NCBI GenBank assembly: GCA_900543345.1 | Contig: UQRJ01000007.1 | Location: forward strand, 1 to 24,770 | Length of the DNA stretch: 24,770 nucleotides | Source: an uncultured Sporolactobacillus sp. | Lineage (GTDB): Bacteria > Bacillota > Bacilli > Bacillales > Sporolactobacillaceae | Direction: 5' to 3' | In this document: positions 7,149 through 15,293 of the stretch, piece after piece | Layout of the letters: every line of letters starts with the position of its first letter | Numbering within the stretch: the first letter of the stretch is position 1 | The notes under the pieces: generated by a model | What the model was told of the DNA's origin: nothing | What the model saw: the letters and a program-made list of their open reading frames with translations, nothing else | The model's database searches: none | Program-made: the position numbers and the translations under genes

Positions 7149-8006
7149 TTATTTTTCATTGATTATCTCAAGAATTCTGTATAGATCATCCTCAGAATAG
7201 TAATCGAGAACAATTTTCCCTTTTCCTTTTTTGGAACCGGGTTTTACCACGATCGATGTCCCAAGTTTGTCACGTAAGTCATCGATTTTTTCTTTTAACT
7301 CGGCAGGCATAGTCCAGCTTTTCTTTTTCGATGTTTCACGTGGAACATGATGGTTCAATTTCTGAATGAGCGCTTCAAGTTGCCGGACATTCATTTGTTC
7401 TTGCAACACTTTATCCACCAGGTCTGTCATCTTTTTCTTTTCTTTTAACCCCAGCAGCGCTCGTGCATGTCCCATTGATAACTTTCCATCTTCGACCAGT
7501 TCGCATACCGCAGGCGGAAGTTGTAACAACCGAAGATGATTGGCAATATGCGGTCTGCTGACACCCAGTTTTTTTGCCAGCTCTTCCTGCGTCAAATTTA
7601 AACCTTTCATCAGCTTTTTATAAGCATCGGCTTCTTCGATTGGATTAAGATCTTCGCGTTGAAGATTTTCAATCAACGCAATCTGCATCATTTCGCGATC
7701 GGTCAATTCCTTAATAACAACCGGTACTTTGCTCAAGCCGGCTAGTTTTGCCGCCCGGAATCGACGCTCTCCGGCAACAATATCATACCCCTTAATGCTT
7801 TTTCGAACGACCAAAGGCTGAATAATTCCGTGCTCCTTAATCGAGCGAGCCAACTCATTGAGCTCTTCTTTATTAAAATTTTTTCGCGGCTGATACGGAT
7901 TCGGCTTCAACTGTTCAAGGCCGATGCTTTCGGAGGCATTGTCCAGTTCATCGGAAAAAGCGGTAGGAAAGAACGCATCTAATCCTTTGCCCAATGCTTT
8001 AGTCAC
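7149..8006 (-). CDS. parB: Chromosome-partitioning protein ParB (Spo0J)
   Basis: ParB/Spo0J, 285 residues, binds parS, loads as a CTP-dependent sliding clamp and recruits SMC; with ParA it organises the origin. The N-terminal ParA-stimulating peptide is MTKALGKGLDAFF. The CTP-binding domain contains QLKPNPYQPRKNF, the GERRFRAA arginine patch and ENLQREDLNPIEEA. The helix-turn-helix region is LTQEELAKKLGVSRPHIANHL, and a Lys-rich C-terminal dimerisation segment follows. The start is GTG 8006-8004, and its first eight bases overlap the end of parA (GTGACTAA), so translation is probably coupled. A parS site lies inside the coding sequence, as in B. subtilis. Its 3' end converges on yyaC with 24 bp between them. 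Confidence 0.98.
   Translation of the reverse strand: MTKALGKGLDAFFPTAFSDELDNASESIGLEQLKPNPYQPRKNFNKEELNELARSIKEHGIIQPLVVRKSIKGYDIVAGERRFRAAKLAGLSKVPVVIKELTDREMMQIALIENLQREDLNPIEEADAYKKLMKGLNLTQEELAKKLGVSRPHIANHLRLLQLPPAVCELVEDGKLSMGHARALLGLKEKKKMTDLVDKVLQEQMNVRQLEALIQKLNHHVPRETSKKKSWTMPAELKEKIDDLRDKLGTSIVVKPGSKKGKGKIVLDYYSEDDLYRILEIINEK
7332..7347. promoter_or_regulatory. parS site inside parB
   Basis: TGTTTCACGTGGAACA is the exact reverse complement of the B. subtilis parS consensus TGTTCCACGTGAAACA, a 16-bp near-palindrome. It is the ParB loading site close to the origin. Confidence 0.97.
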
Positions 8007-8760
8007 TATTCATCACTTCCTTCGCGAAGTCTAGATACACTTCGGCGCCCTTCGACCTTACGTCATATTTGATAATCGGCAAGCCATGACTCGGTGCCTC
8101 GCTCAATCTGACATTGCGCGGAATAATCGTATGAAACACGTGATCCTGAAAATATTTTTTTACTTCCTGAATCACTTGCAACCCAAGATTGGTCCGGGCG
8201 TCGAGCATTGTCAAAAGGACACCTTCGATCGCCAGATGATGATTCAAATGTTTCTGCACAAGCCGAACCGTATTCAACAACTGACTAAGGCCCTCCAGTG
8301 CGTAATATTCGCACTGCACCGGAATAATGACCGCATCGGCCGCCGTTAATGCATTGATCGTTAACAATCCGAGCGATGGCGGGCAGTCGATGATAATGTA
8401 GTCATATGTATCTTTTACCTTATCAAGCGCCCTTTTTAAGCGTGCTTCGCGCTGAATAGTCGGAACCAATTCAATTTCCGCGCCCGCCAGTTGAATCGCC
8501 GAAGGTAATACATCCATATTATCCATCGCCGATTTTTTCAAAACATCCTTGACTTCCGTTTCTTCCACTAAAACATCGTAAACGCATTCATCGACTTCGC
8601 CACGATCGACACCCGCACCGCTCGTAGCATTCCCCTGAGGATCTATATCGACAAGCAGCACTTTACAACCGAGATCGGCCAAACAGGCACTAAGGTTGAC
8701 GGCCGTCGTTGTTTTGCCAACGCCGCCTTTTTGATTGGCAATTGCCAGTATCTTGCTCAC
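7999..8760 (-). CDS. parA: Chromosome-partitioning ATPase ParA (Soj)
   Basis: ParA/Soj of 253 residues, a MinD/ParA-family ATPase that forms DNA-bound dimers, responds to ParB and modulates DnaA in B. subtilis. The deviant Walker A is NQKGGVGKTTTAVNL at residues 9-23, followed by VDIDPQGNATSG and the Walker B YIIIDCPPSLGLLT. I prefer GTG 8760 (reading VSKILAIANQKGG), preceded by GTGGGTG, because it gives the length of B. subtilis Soj. TTG at 8778 and GTG at 8772 are possible longer starts. It overlaps parB by eight bases and has its own upstream region, separated from noc by a terminator. Confidence 0.97.
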   Translation of the reverse strand: MSKILAIANQKGGVGKTTTAVNLSACLADLGCKVLLVDIDPQGNATSGAGVDRGEVDECVYDVLVEETEVKDVLKKSAMDNMDVLPSAIQLAGAEIELVPTIQREARLKRALDKVKDTYDYIIIDCPPSLGLLTINALTAADAVIIPVQCEYYALEGLSQLLNTVRLVQKHLNHHLAIEGVLLTMLDARTNLGLQVIQEVKKYFQDHVFHTIIPRNVRLSEAPSHGLPIIKYDVRSKGAEVYLDFAKEVMNSD

Positions 8761-8796
8761 AACTTCACCCACTCTCAAGCTTCACTTACGTTTCCT

Positions 8797-8825
8797 ATTT
8801 TATCATGAATAGCTGATCGATAGCT
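8797..8825 (-). promoter_or_regulatory. Candidate parA-parB promoter
   Basis: On the - strand, ATGACA and CATGAT are 17 bases apart upstream of parA. The -35 matches five of six consensus positions and the -10 four of six. Boundaries are approximate. Confidence 0.4.
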
Positions 8826-8841
8826 GTCATTCGCGAATTCC

Positions 8842-8883
8842 GTGAAAAAGAAAAAGGACATCCATGTGAATCACACGATATCC
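8842..8883 (-). terminator. Intrinsic terminator after noc
   Basis: On the - strand, GGATATC (8883-8877) pairs with GATGTCC (8862-8856), allowing one G-U, around a short loop. It is followed by CTTTTTCTTTTTC. It separates noc from parA-parB transcription. Confidence 0.75.
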
Positions 8884-8904
8884 GCCACGTTTAATACGTC
8901 ACAA

Positions 8905-9759
8905 TCACTTTTTCTTGGGAATACGAATGACAAACTGATAAAAGTCACCCAGATCCGCTTCCTCTGTGTCAATCGATAGTCCCGTATCCGAAACCATATG
9001 CACAGATTGCCTGATCGTATTGACTGCAATTCGTGTATCGCGACTCAGTGACAGTCGTCTGGATTTTTTCTTTTCCTGCGAGTGGTTGTCGAGTAGCTTG
9101 CGCACACGATCTTCAGTCTGTTTAACGTTCAACTGTTTCTTAATGACTTCTTGTAATAATTTTTCCTGCTTATTTTGGTCCTTCAGCATAACGAGAGCCC
9201 GTGCGTGTCGCTCACTGATTTTTTTCTCAAGAATAGCGCTCTGGACCGCCGGAGGGAGCTTCAGCAGTCTCAATTTATTTGCAATAGTCGACTGCCCTTT
9301 GCCAAGTTTTCGGGCCAGTCCTTCCTGAGTCAAACCATGAATATCAATTAATCGGGCATAAGCCATGGCCTCCTCGATGGCCGTCAATTCTTCGCGCTGC
9401 AGATTTTCGATCAGTGCCAGCGACGCCGTTTGATCATCGTCAAGTGACTTAACGATCGCCGGTATTTTTTTTCGTCCCAGATACTTACACGCCCGCCAGC
9501 GGCGTTCACCGGCAATGATTTCAAAGTGATCGCCAAGCGGACGGATCACAATCGGTTGAATCACGCCGTGCGATCGAATCGTCGAAGCGAGTTCATGTAA
9601 TTTCTCTTCATTAAAGACGGAACGCGGTTGATACTGATTGGGAACGATTTTTTCAACCGATATTTCCTGCACACGATCTTCATCGTCGCTTGGCGGTATC
9701 TTCGAATCATTTTTTGCAGCGCCGCCTTGATTAAAAAAATCCGATAAAGAGTGCTTCAT
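8905..9759 (-). CDS. noc: Nucleoid occlusion protein Noc
   Basis: Noc, 284 residues, a ParB paralogue that blocks Z-ring assembly over the nucleoid by binding its own DNA sites and the membrane. The N-terminal amphipathic peptide MKHSLSDFFNQ is the membrane-targeting helix typical of Noc rather than Spo0J. Then come VPNQYQPRSVFNEEK, GERRWRACKYLG (a Trp in the patch, as in B. subtilis Noc), ENLQREELTAIEEAMAYARL, and the HTH region EGLARKLGKGQSTIANKLRL. The C-terminus SRDTRIAVNTIRQS is closely Noc-like. The start ATG 9759 follows AGGGGGGTGTGA. It lies between rsmG and parA as in B. subtilis, with its own likely promoter and terminator. I looked for the Noc-binding palindrome ATTTCCCGGGAAAT and found only partial matches. 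Confidence 0.97.
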   Translation of the reverse strand: MKHSLSDFFNQGGAAKNDSKIPPSDDEDRVQEISVEKIVPNQYQPRSVFNEEKLHELASTIRSHGVIQPIVIRPLGDHFEIIAGERRWRACKYLGRKKIPAIVKSLDDDQTASLALIENLQREELTAIEEAMAYARLIDIHGLTQEGLARKLGKGQSTIANKLRLLKLPPAVQSAILEKKISERHARALVMLKDQNKQEKLLQEVIKKQLNVKQTEDRVRKLLDNHSQEKKKSRRLSLSRDTRIAVNTIRQSVHMVSDTGLSIDTEEADLGDFYQFVIRIPKKK

Positions 9760-9831
9760 TAATCACACCCCCCTATGCTGTCTGATCCCATATTCACTAT
9801 TTCGCGATCATTGTGTCGAAATCCTCCGGTA

Positions 9832-9847
9832 TGTTTCACGTGAAACA
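9832..9847. promoter_or_regulatory. parS site between rsmG and noc
   Basis: TGTTTCACGTGAAACA is a perfect 16-bp palindrome matching parS. It lies in the noc 5' region, between its likely promoter and the start codon, so ParB bound here could also affect noc transcription. Confidence 0.95.
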
Positions 9848-9869
9848 TGCGTTCAACCCTTCTTTGGGC

Positions 9870-9899
9870 ATTATAGAGGTTTCCTGACGGGTGTGCCAG
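9870..9899 (-). promoter_or_regulatory. Likely noc promoter overlapping the rsmG stop
   Basis: On the - strand, CTGGCA (9899-9894) and a consensus TATAAT (9875-9870) are 18 bases apart. The -10 contains the rsmG TAA stop, so noc can be transcribed separately from mnmE-mnmG-rsmG. Confidence 0.55.
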
Positions 9900-10578
9900 G
9901 CTTTCTCGGATATTTTATCGGCGATAATCCGGTTTTTTCAATAACCAGCAGCGATCGTCCGCCCATTCCAAATGGCAATTCCAATTTTTCTTGGCGACGG
10001 AAGCTGCCGCCGAGTATTTGAATTGCCCGGCCGGCCTGTTTAATTTCATTTTCCACGTTCGGACCTTTCATCGCAATAAACAGGCCGCCACGACGAAGCA
10101 GCGGAAGACAATATTCACTTAGAACCGATAAACCGGCCACTGCACGAGCCACAACGATATCAAAATGTTCCCGATAGGATTTTTGCTGGGCAAATGTCTC
10201 CGCCCGTTCATGAATCAGCGAAATATGATTAAGCTCTAGCTTTTGTACCAGTGCCTGTAGAAAAGCTAATCTTTTTTGCAAAGAATCAACAATGGTTAAC
10301 TCAATACCGGGATTGACGATTTTCAGAGGGATTCCCGGAAAACCCGCCCCCGATCCGACATCACAAACTTTTTTCCCCTTCGAGAAGGGAAAGTAAATTG
10401 ACGGTGTGATCGAATCATAAAAATGTTTGACAGCGACTTCCTGTTCAGCGGTAATCGATGTCAGATTTATCCGCTTGTTCCACTCAATCAGCAAGCGATA
10501 ATAGTCACTAAATTGTTCACGTTGAACAGATGAAAGCGACAGACCCAGTGGTTCAAATAGTATATCCAGATTGTCCAT
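9871..10578 (-). CDS. rsmG: 16S rRNA m7G527 methyltransferase RsmG
   Basis: RsmG (GidB), 235 residues, uses S-adenosylmethionine to make N7-methyl-G527 (E. coli numbering) in 16S rRNA; its loss gives low-level streptomycin resistance in several species. The Rossmann SAM-binding motif VCDVGSGAGFPGIPL is at about residues 71-85. IVDSLQKRLAFLQ and the catalytic-region segment FDIVVARAVAGLSVLSEY follow, with GGLFIAMKGPN further on. ATG 10578 is preceded by GGAGG at seven-base spacing. It follows mnmG by 23 bp, the conserved mnmE-mnmG-rsmG operon order. Confidence 0.98.
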   Translation of the reverse strand: MDNLDILFEPLGLSLSSVQREQFSDYYRLLIEWNKRINLTSITAEQEVAVKHFYDSITPSIYFPFSKGKKVCDVGSGAGFPGIPLKIVNPGIELTIVDSLQKRLAFLQALVQKLELNHISLIHERAETFAQQKSYREHFDIVVARAVAGLSVLSEYCLPLLRRGGLFIAMKGPNVENEIKQAGRAIQILGGSFRRQEKLELPFGMGGRSLLVIEKTGLSPIKYPRKPGTPVRKPL

Positions 10579-10601
10579 AGCATCCTCCGACCAAAATAAG
10601 A

Positions 10602-12494
10602 TCAGCCTGTCCGCCCGGCCAGTTTCCCTTGCTGAAGATAGATAAGCAGGACGGCAATATCACTTGGGTTAACACCGGAGACGCGCGAAGCCTGGCCGAC
10701 CGAAATCGGACGAACTTGATTGAGTTTCTGACGCGCTTCAATGGCCAGTCCCGCAATGGATTCATAGTCAATATCTTGAGGCAGTTTTTTTTGTTCCATA
10801 CGTCTCATTTTTTCAACTTGTTGAAGCTGCTTATTGATATAACCTTCATATTTAATCTGAATTTCCACTTGCTGAGCAACCTCATCCGGAATACGCCGGC
10901 CATTATCGGGAAGCAATGAAGCAACGTCACGATAATCAAGCTCAGGGCGCTTCAAAAGCTGGGCCGCTTTTACGGCCTCTTTTATCGGAGCCGCGCCTTT
11001 TTTTCTCAGCAGCGCCTCGACGTCCGGTTCCGGACGAATCGCCGTTTTGTCAAAACGCCGTTTCTCTTCCTCGATTAATTGTTTTTTCCCCAGAAAACGT
11101 TGATAACGCTCAGTTGAAATCAGGCCGATTCGATAGCCGAGTTCCGTCAATCTAAGGTCAGCATTATCGTGTCTCAACAGCAAGCGATACTCGGCGCGTG
11201 AGGTTAGCAACCTGTACGGCTCACGAGTTCCCTTAGTGACCAGATCGTCGATCAGTACGCCGATATAGGCTTGCGAGCGATCAAGGATGACCGGTTCCTT
11301 GCCGAATACCTTTCTAGCTGCATTGATCCCGCCGATCAATCCCTGCCCGGCAGCTTCCTCATAGCCGGATGTTCCGTTAATCTGTCCGGCAGTGAAGAGC
11401 CCGGCAACCTTCTTCGTTTCCAGCGACGGCCATAGTTGTGTCGGCACAAGCGCATCATACTCGATCGCATAACCCGGACGCATCATCTCGGCATGTTCAA
11501 GTCCGGCAATCGTCTCGAGCATTTTCCTCTGAATCTCTTCCGGCATACTCGTAGAAAGTCCGTCCACATAGACTTCTTTTGTCTCTCTTCCTTCCGGTTC
11601 AAGAAACAACTGATGTCTGTTTTTATCACTGAAGCGAACGATTTTCGTCTCAATCGACGGACAATATCGCGGTCCGGTTCCAACAATCGCACCGGAATAA
11701 ATCGGCGATCGGTCAAGGTTTTCCTGAATAATCCGATGTGTTTGCAGATTGGTATACGTGAGCCAGCAAGGAACCTGATCTTTAAGAAAATCACGGGTAT
11801 CATAGGAAAACGCCAGAGGGCCGTCGTCACCCGGCTGAATTTCTGTTTGCGAATAATCGATCGTTCGACCGTTCACTCTCGGCGGTGTGCCGGTTTTAAA
11901 GCGAACAAGATCAAAGCCAAGCGATCTTAAACTATCGGATAGCTTAACGGACGGTCGCATATTATTCGGGCCACTTTCGTATTCAAGCTCACCGATAATG
12001 ATTTTTCCTTTTAAATAAACCCCGGTTGTCAAGACAACCGCTTTCGCCCGATACACAGCGCCGGTAGCAACGACGACGCCTCGGCACACGCCGTCTTCAA
12101 CAATCAACCGTTCGACCATGCCCTGACGCAAGGTGAGATTGTTCGTTTCTTCAATCGTCTGCTTCATCGCCCGCTGGTACAGCTGTTTATCGGCCTGCGC
12201 GCGTAAGGCACGCACCGCCGGTCCCTTTCGCGTGTTCAGCATCCGAATCTGGATGGCTGTTTTATCGATATTGTGACCCATTTCACCGCCGAGGGCGTCT
12301 ACTTCGCGGACAACGACGCCTTTTGCCGGTCCGCCGACAGATGGATTGCACGGCATAAAGGCAACGCCTTCCAAACTAATGGTCAGCATCAACGTTTTCG
12401 CACCCATTCTCGCAGCGGCCAGTCCCGCTTCGCACCCGGCATGACCGGCGCCGACAACAATGACATCGTAGCTGCCGGCCTGATATTCTTTCAT
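10602..12494 (-). CDS. mnmG: tRNA uridine-5-carboxymethylaminomethyl synthase subunit MnmG (GidA)
   Basis: MnmG, 630 residues, is the FAD- and NADH-dependent partner of MnmE. Together they add aminomethyl or carboxymethylaminomethyl groups to the wobble uridine U34 of certain tRNAs. The FAD-binding motif DVIVVGAGHAGCEAG is at the N-terminus; MPCNPSVGGPAKG and the conserved GYEEAAGQGLIGGINAAR segment are present. The C-terminal helical domain contains GYINKQLQQVEKMRRMEQKKLP. ATG 12494 has AGGAGG at seven-base spacing. The upstream in-frame ATG at 12518 would add MADSGGEK and place the ribosome-binding site within the coding sequence. It follows mnmE by 50 bp. Confidence 0.98.
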   Translation of the reverse strand: MKEYQAGSYDVIVVGAGHAGCEAGLAAARMGAKTLMLTISLEGVAFMPCNPSVGGPAKGVVVREVDALGGEMGHNIDKTAIQIRMLNTRKGPAVRALRAQADKQLYQRAMKQTIEETNNLTLRQGMVERLIVEDGVCRGVVVATGAVYRAKAVVLTTGVYLKGKIIIGELEYESGPNNMRPSVKLSDSLRSLGFDLVRFKTGTPPRVNGRTIDYSQTEIQPGDDGPLAFSYDTRDFLKDQVPCWLTYTNLQTHRIIQENLDRSPIYSGAIVGTGPRYCPSIETKIVRFSDKNRHQLFLEPEGRETKEVYVDGLSTSMPEEIQRKMLETIAGLEHAEMMRPGYAIEYDALVPTQLWPSLETKKVAGLFTAGQINGTSGYEEAAGQGLIGGINAARKVFGKEPVILDRSQAYIGVLIDDLVTKGTREPYRLLTSRAEYRLLLRHDNADLRLTELGYRIGLISTERYQRFLGKKQLIEEEKRRFDKTAIRPEPDVEALLRKKGAAPIKEAVKAAQLLKRPELDYRDVASLLPDNGRRIPDEVAQQVEIQIKYEGYINKQLQQVEKMRRMEQKKLPQDIDYESIAGLAIEARQKLNQVRPISVGQASRVSGVNPSDIAVLLIYLQQGKLAGRTG

Positions 12495-12544
12495 CTTTTC
12501 CCCTCCTGAATCCGCCATATTTTAATTATAAAGCTATAAAAGCA

Positions 12545-13930
12545 TTATTTCCCAAGACAAAACTTTGAAAACAATTCATTAATGAGATCATCGGAAACTG
12601 TATCGCCGACAATTTCGCCAAGGAGATCCCATGCCCGTTTTATATCGATCTGCGCCATATCCACCGGTATGCCCCTCTCCGTTGCATCAATTGCGTCGGA
12701 AAGCGCATTTCTTGCCTTTTTCAATAAAACAATATGGCGAGTGTTGGAAACAGGCGGCGCAGCGCCGGCAGAAAGGCCGTTGCTGAAAAACAACTTGGCA
12801 ATTATTTCTTTCAGTTTATCCAAACCGCTATCATTGGCCAGCGATGTTTTGACAATCGGATGGTCCGCCGCCAATGTCTTTATTTCGTCGGTCGACACTA
12901 TCTGCGGAAGATCCGTTTTATTTAATACAATGATTGCCGGCACCCGGTCGATCATTTGAAAAAGCAGACGGTCATCTTCAGTCAGCCGTTGATGAGAATT
13001 AATCAATAGTAAAATCAAATCTGCGGATTTCAACGCTTCTCGGGAACGATCAACACCAAGCTTCTCAACCAGATCCGTCGTTTCCCGTATGCCGGCCGTA
13101 TCCGTCAGTTTCAACGGAATGCCGCGGATATTGATATATTCTTCAATCACATCGCGTGTCGTTCCGGGAACATTGGTGACAATCGCCTTATTTTCATGAA
13201 TTAAATGATTCAACAGCGAGGATTTACCGACATTTGGCCGTCCGATGATCACTGTCGATAATCCTTCGCGAAGTATTTTCCCCTCGCGGGCCGTCGAAAG
13301 AACGCGATCGAGCTGGCGGCGCACTGCTGCGGCCTTCTCTTTCAAAAGACGATCGGTTACAACTTCCGCATCATCATATTCGGGATAATCAATATTTACC
13401 TCAACCGCGGCGAGGATATCGAGCAGCTGCTTACGCAGGTCACGCACGAGACTTGCCAAATGTCCTTCCATCTGATTCATGGCAGTGTCCATCGCCCGAT
13501 TCGTTTTGGCGCGAATCAGATCCATGACTGCTTCCGCCTGAGAAAGGTCGATTCGTCCGTTTAAAAAGGCACGTTTCGTAAATTCACCAGGCTCGGCCAT
13601 TCGTACACCTTCCTGATCAAGTACAAGCTCCAATACCCGATTGACACTGCGCAAGCCGCCATGACAATTAATCTCGACGACATCCTCGCGTGTAAAAGTT
13701 TTCGGCCTTCTCATCACCGCTACCATTGCCTCTTCAATGATTCGGCCACTTGCCGGATCAACAATTTTGCCGAAATGAATCGTGTGGCTGTGAACTTTTG
13801 TCAGCGGTCGTTTTCCCTTGAACAGCCGGTTTGCTACAGGAATCGATTGCGGCCCGCTCATACGGACAATACTGATCGCTCCTTCGCCGATCGGTGTTGA
13901 GATCGCGGCTATGGTGTCCTCTTCAATCAT
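12545..13930 (-). CDS. mnmE: tRNA modification GTPase MnmE (TrmE/ThdF)
   Basis: MnmE, 461 residues, is the GTPase partner of MnmG in wobble-uridine modification. The tetrahydrofolate-binding N-terminal domain starts MIEEDTIAAISTPIGEGAI. A helical domain carries the G domain: P-loop GRPNVGKSS at about 229-237, then TTRDVIEEY, DTAGIRETTD and NKTD. The C-terminus is FCLGK, containing the conserved C-[LI]-GK cysteine. ATG 13930 follows GGGAGGTGATCCGG; the in-frame ATG at 13975 would add 15 unrelated residues. It is the first gene of mnmE-mnmG-rsmG. In B. subtilis jag would lie upstream, but here there is only a terminator and a short spacer. Confidence 0.98.
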   Translation of the reverse strand: MIEEDTIAAISTPIGEGAISIVRMSGPQSIPVANRLFKGKRPLTKVHSHTIHFGKIVDPASGRIIEEAMVAVMRRPKTFTREDVVEINCHGGLRSVNRVLELVLDQEGVRMAEPGEFTKRAFLNGRIDLSQAEAVMDLIRAKTNRAMDTAMNQMEGHLASLVRDLRKQLLDILAAVEVNIDYPEYDDAEVVTDRLLKEKAAAVRRQLDRVLSTAREGKILREGLSTVIIGRPNVGKSSLLNHLIHENKAIVTNVPGTTRDVIEEYINIRGIPLKLTDTAGIRETTDLVEKLGVDRSREALKSADLILLLINSHQRLTEDDRLLFQMIDRVPAIIVLNKTDLPQIVSTDEIKTLAADHPIVKTSLANDSGLDKLKEIIAKLFFSNGLSAGAAPPVSNTRHIVLLKKARNALSDAIDATERGIPVDMAQIDIKRAWDLLGEIVGDTVSDDLINELFSKFCLGK

Positions 13931-14010
13931 CCGGATCACCTCCCTTCCCCAATTTCTCACGAATCCGTATATCAATCTGCCGAACTATTTTTAGCCTTGA
14001 ACCACAGAAT

Positions 14011-14019
14011 AGCATATCA
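14011..14019 (-). promoter_or_regulatory. Candidate extended -10 of mnmE-mnmG-rsmG
   Basis: TGATATGCT on the - strand fits the TGnTAnnnT extended -10 pattern, upstream of mnmE and downstream of the yidC terminator. The -35 region is poor. Confidence 0.35.
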
Positions 14020-14080
14020 CAGGTACAAAAACGAAAGGACATTCCGCGGCGGCGCTGTCAACTAAACTTGTCCTGATAAC

Positions 14081-14104
14081 AAAAAAGCGCGCCCGGGCGT
14101 GCTT
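14081..14104 (-). terminator. Intrinsic terminator after yidC
   Basis: On the - strand, AGCACGCCC and GGGCGCGCT form a GC-rich hairpin with one mismatch and a small loop, followed by TTTTTT. It ends the rnpA-yidD-yidC transcript about 100 bases after the yidC stop. I see nothing convincing between that stop and the hairpin. Confidence 0.75.
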
Positions 14105-14203
14105 TCTACTTAATCAACTCACTCCGACCGTTCCCCGACTCCGCGAGGCAACTGCCGATTGCATCCTTATTTTATTTTGGCGAATGCCATGCAGCTCTCC
14201 AGC

Positions 14204-15019
14204 TTATTTCTTCCTTTTGGCGGATTTCTTTGCCGGAGTCTTCTTTGCGGAACTTCCGGTACCCTCTTCCACCGTTTCCTGTTTTTCATAGATAACGTAC
14301 GTTTGGAATATATTAAAAATATTACCGATAACCCAATACAACGCCAGTGCAGATGGGAAATAAAAAGCCGGAATCGCGATCATGATCGGAAAGATATACG
14401 TCATCATCGCCATCTGCGGATTCGAATTTCCCATCCGTCCGACCATGATTTTCTGCTGAATATAGGTCGTCAAACCGGCAAGAACTGGCAGGATGTATAA
14501 ATGATCAGGCTGAGCCAAATGGAACCAAAGAAACGCAGGCTGCGCGCTCAAAACGTCTTGATTCATCCGCATGATTGCCTGATATAACGCCAACAATATT
14601 GGCATTTGGATCAAAAGCGGCAGACAGCCGGAGAGCGGATTAACATGGTACTCCTGAAAAAGTTTCATCTGCTCTTCTTGCAGCTTTTTTTGCGTATTTT
14701 GATCTTTGGAACTGTATTTTTTCTGCAATTCCTGAATCTTCGGCTGCAATTTCTGCATAGACTGCGAACTTTTAACCTGTTTGGCCATCAGTGGAAGCAA
14801 AACAAGCCGAATAATAATCGTCGTCACGATTATTGAGATGCCGTAGTTATTCCAGCAGTATTTGGCAACATTTGTGATAAACCAAGCAAGAGGAAAAACA
14901 AAATAATGGCTCCAGAAGCCCGGCGAATTTGCATTGATCGGCTCATTCACATTCGAACAGCCGGCCAGTAATATGACAAGGCCCGCAAGCAGACCGACTC
15001 CAACAATTCGTTTACGCAA
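14204..15019 (-). CDS. yidC: Membrane protein insertase YidC1 (SpoIIIJ)
   Basis: A 271-residue YidC/Oxa1/Alb3-family insertase that inserts proteins into the cytoplasmic membrane; the B. subtilis counterpart SpoIIIJ is also needed for sigma-G activity in sporulation. It has a lipoprotein signal peptide with lipobox LLAGC (Cys21). The conserved positive residue of the hydrophilic groove is Arg71, in TTIIIRLVLLPL. A coiled-coil-like basic loop follows (MQKLQPKIQELQKKYSSKD), then the typical NPLSGCLPLLIQMPILLALYQ helix. The basic tail KKTPAKKSAKRKK probably contacts the ribosome. The start is TTG 15019-15017, with GAGGAGGT at good spacing; an upstream in-frame ATG at 15100 would overlap yidD and put residues before the signal peptide. 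No jag gene follows it. Confidence 0.96.
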   Translation of the reverse strand: MRKRIVGVGLLAGLVILLAGCSNVNEPINANSPGFWSHYFVFPLAWFITNVAKYCWNNYGISIIVTTIIIRLVLLPLMAKQVKSSQSMQKLQPKIQELQKKYSSKDQNTQKKLQEEQMKLFQEYHVNPLSGCLPLLIQMPILLALYQAIMRMNQDVLSAQPAFLWFHLAQPDHLYILPVLAGLTTYIQQKIMVGRMGNSNPQMAMMTYIFPIMIAIPAFYFPSALALYWVIGNIFNIFQTYVIYEKQETVEEGTGSSAKKTPAKKSAKRKK

Positions 15020-15035
15020 AACGTTACCTCCTCGA

Positions 15036-15293
15036 TCAGTCCGAACGACGTGCATCATGGCTGCGAATGCCGCGATCTGTTTTCTCGGGAACCGGATCAT
15101 ATCCCCCCGGATGAAACGGCTGGCATTTCAGCAGACGACGGACCGTCAGCCAGCCCCCCTTAAACACGCCAAAACGTTTCAGCGCTTCTGCAGCGTACTC
15201 CGAGCAAGTCGGATAGAAACGACAAGACGGCGGCGTAAAGGGAGAAATACATTTTTGATAGATCCGAATGAAAAAAATGAAAATCCACTTCAT
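15036..15293 (-). CDS. yidD: YidD family membrane-insertion efficiency factor
   Basis: YidD, 85 residues, is a small membrane-associated protein thought to help YidC-dependent insertion. The N-terminal amphipathic segment (KWIFIFFIRIYQKCISPF) is followed by PSCRFYPTCSEYAAEAL, with cysteines 15, 24 and 30, and the motif FHPGGYDPVP near residue 65. ATG 15293 overlaps the rnpA stop as ATGA, so the two are translationally coupled. It is 16 bp upstream of yidC. The polar tail after about residue 70 is less conserved. Confidence 0.95.
   Translation of the reverse strand: MKWIFIFFIRIYQKCISPFTPPSCRFYPTCSEYAAEALKRFGVFKGGWLTVRRLLKCQPFHPGGYDPVPEKTDRGIRSHDARRSD

Noticed and set aside
8125..8140. CACGTG core inside parA as a third parS
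   Set aside because: Flanks do not match parS beyond the core (GAAACACGTGATCC).
10321..10350. Possible Noc-binding site in rsmG
   Set aside because: GATTCCCGGAAAAC matches the Noc palindrome only partly; not enough to call.
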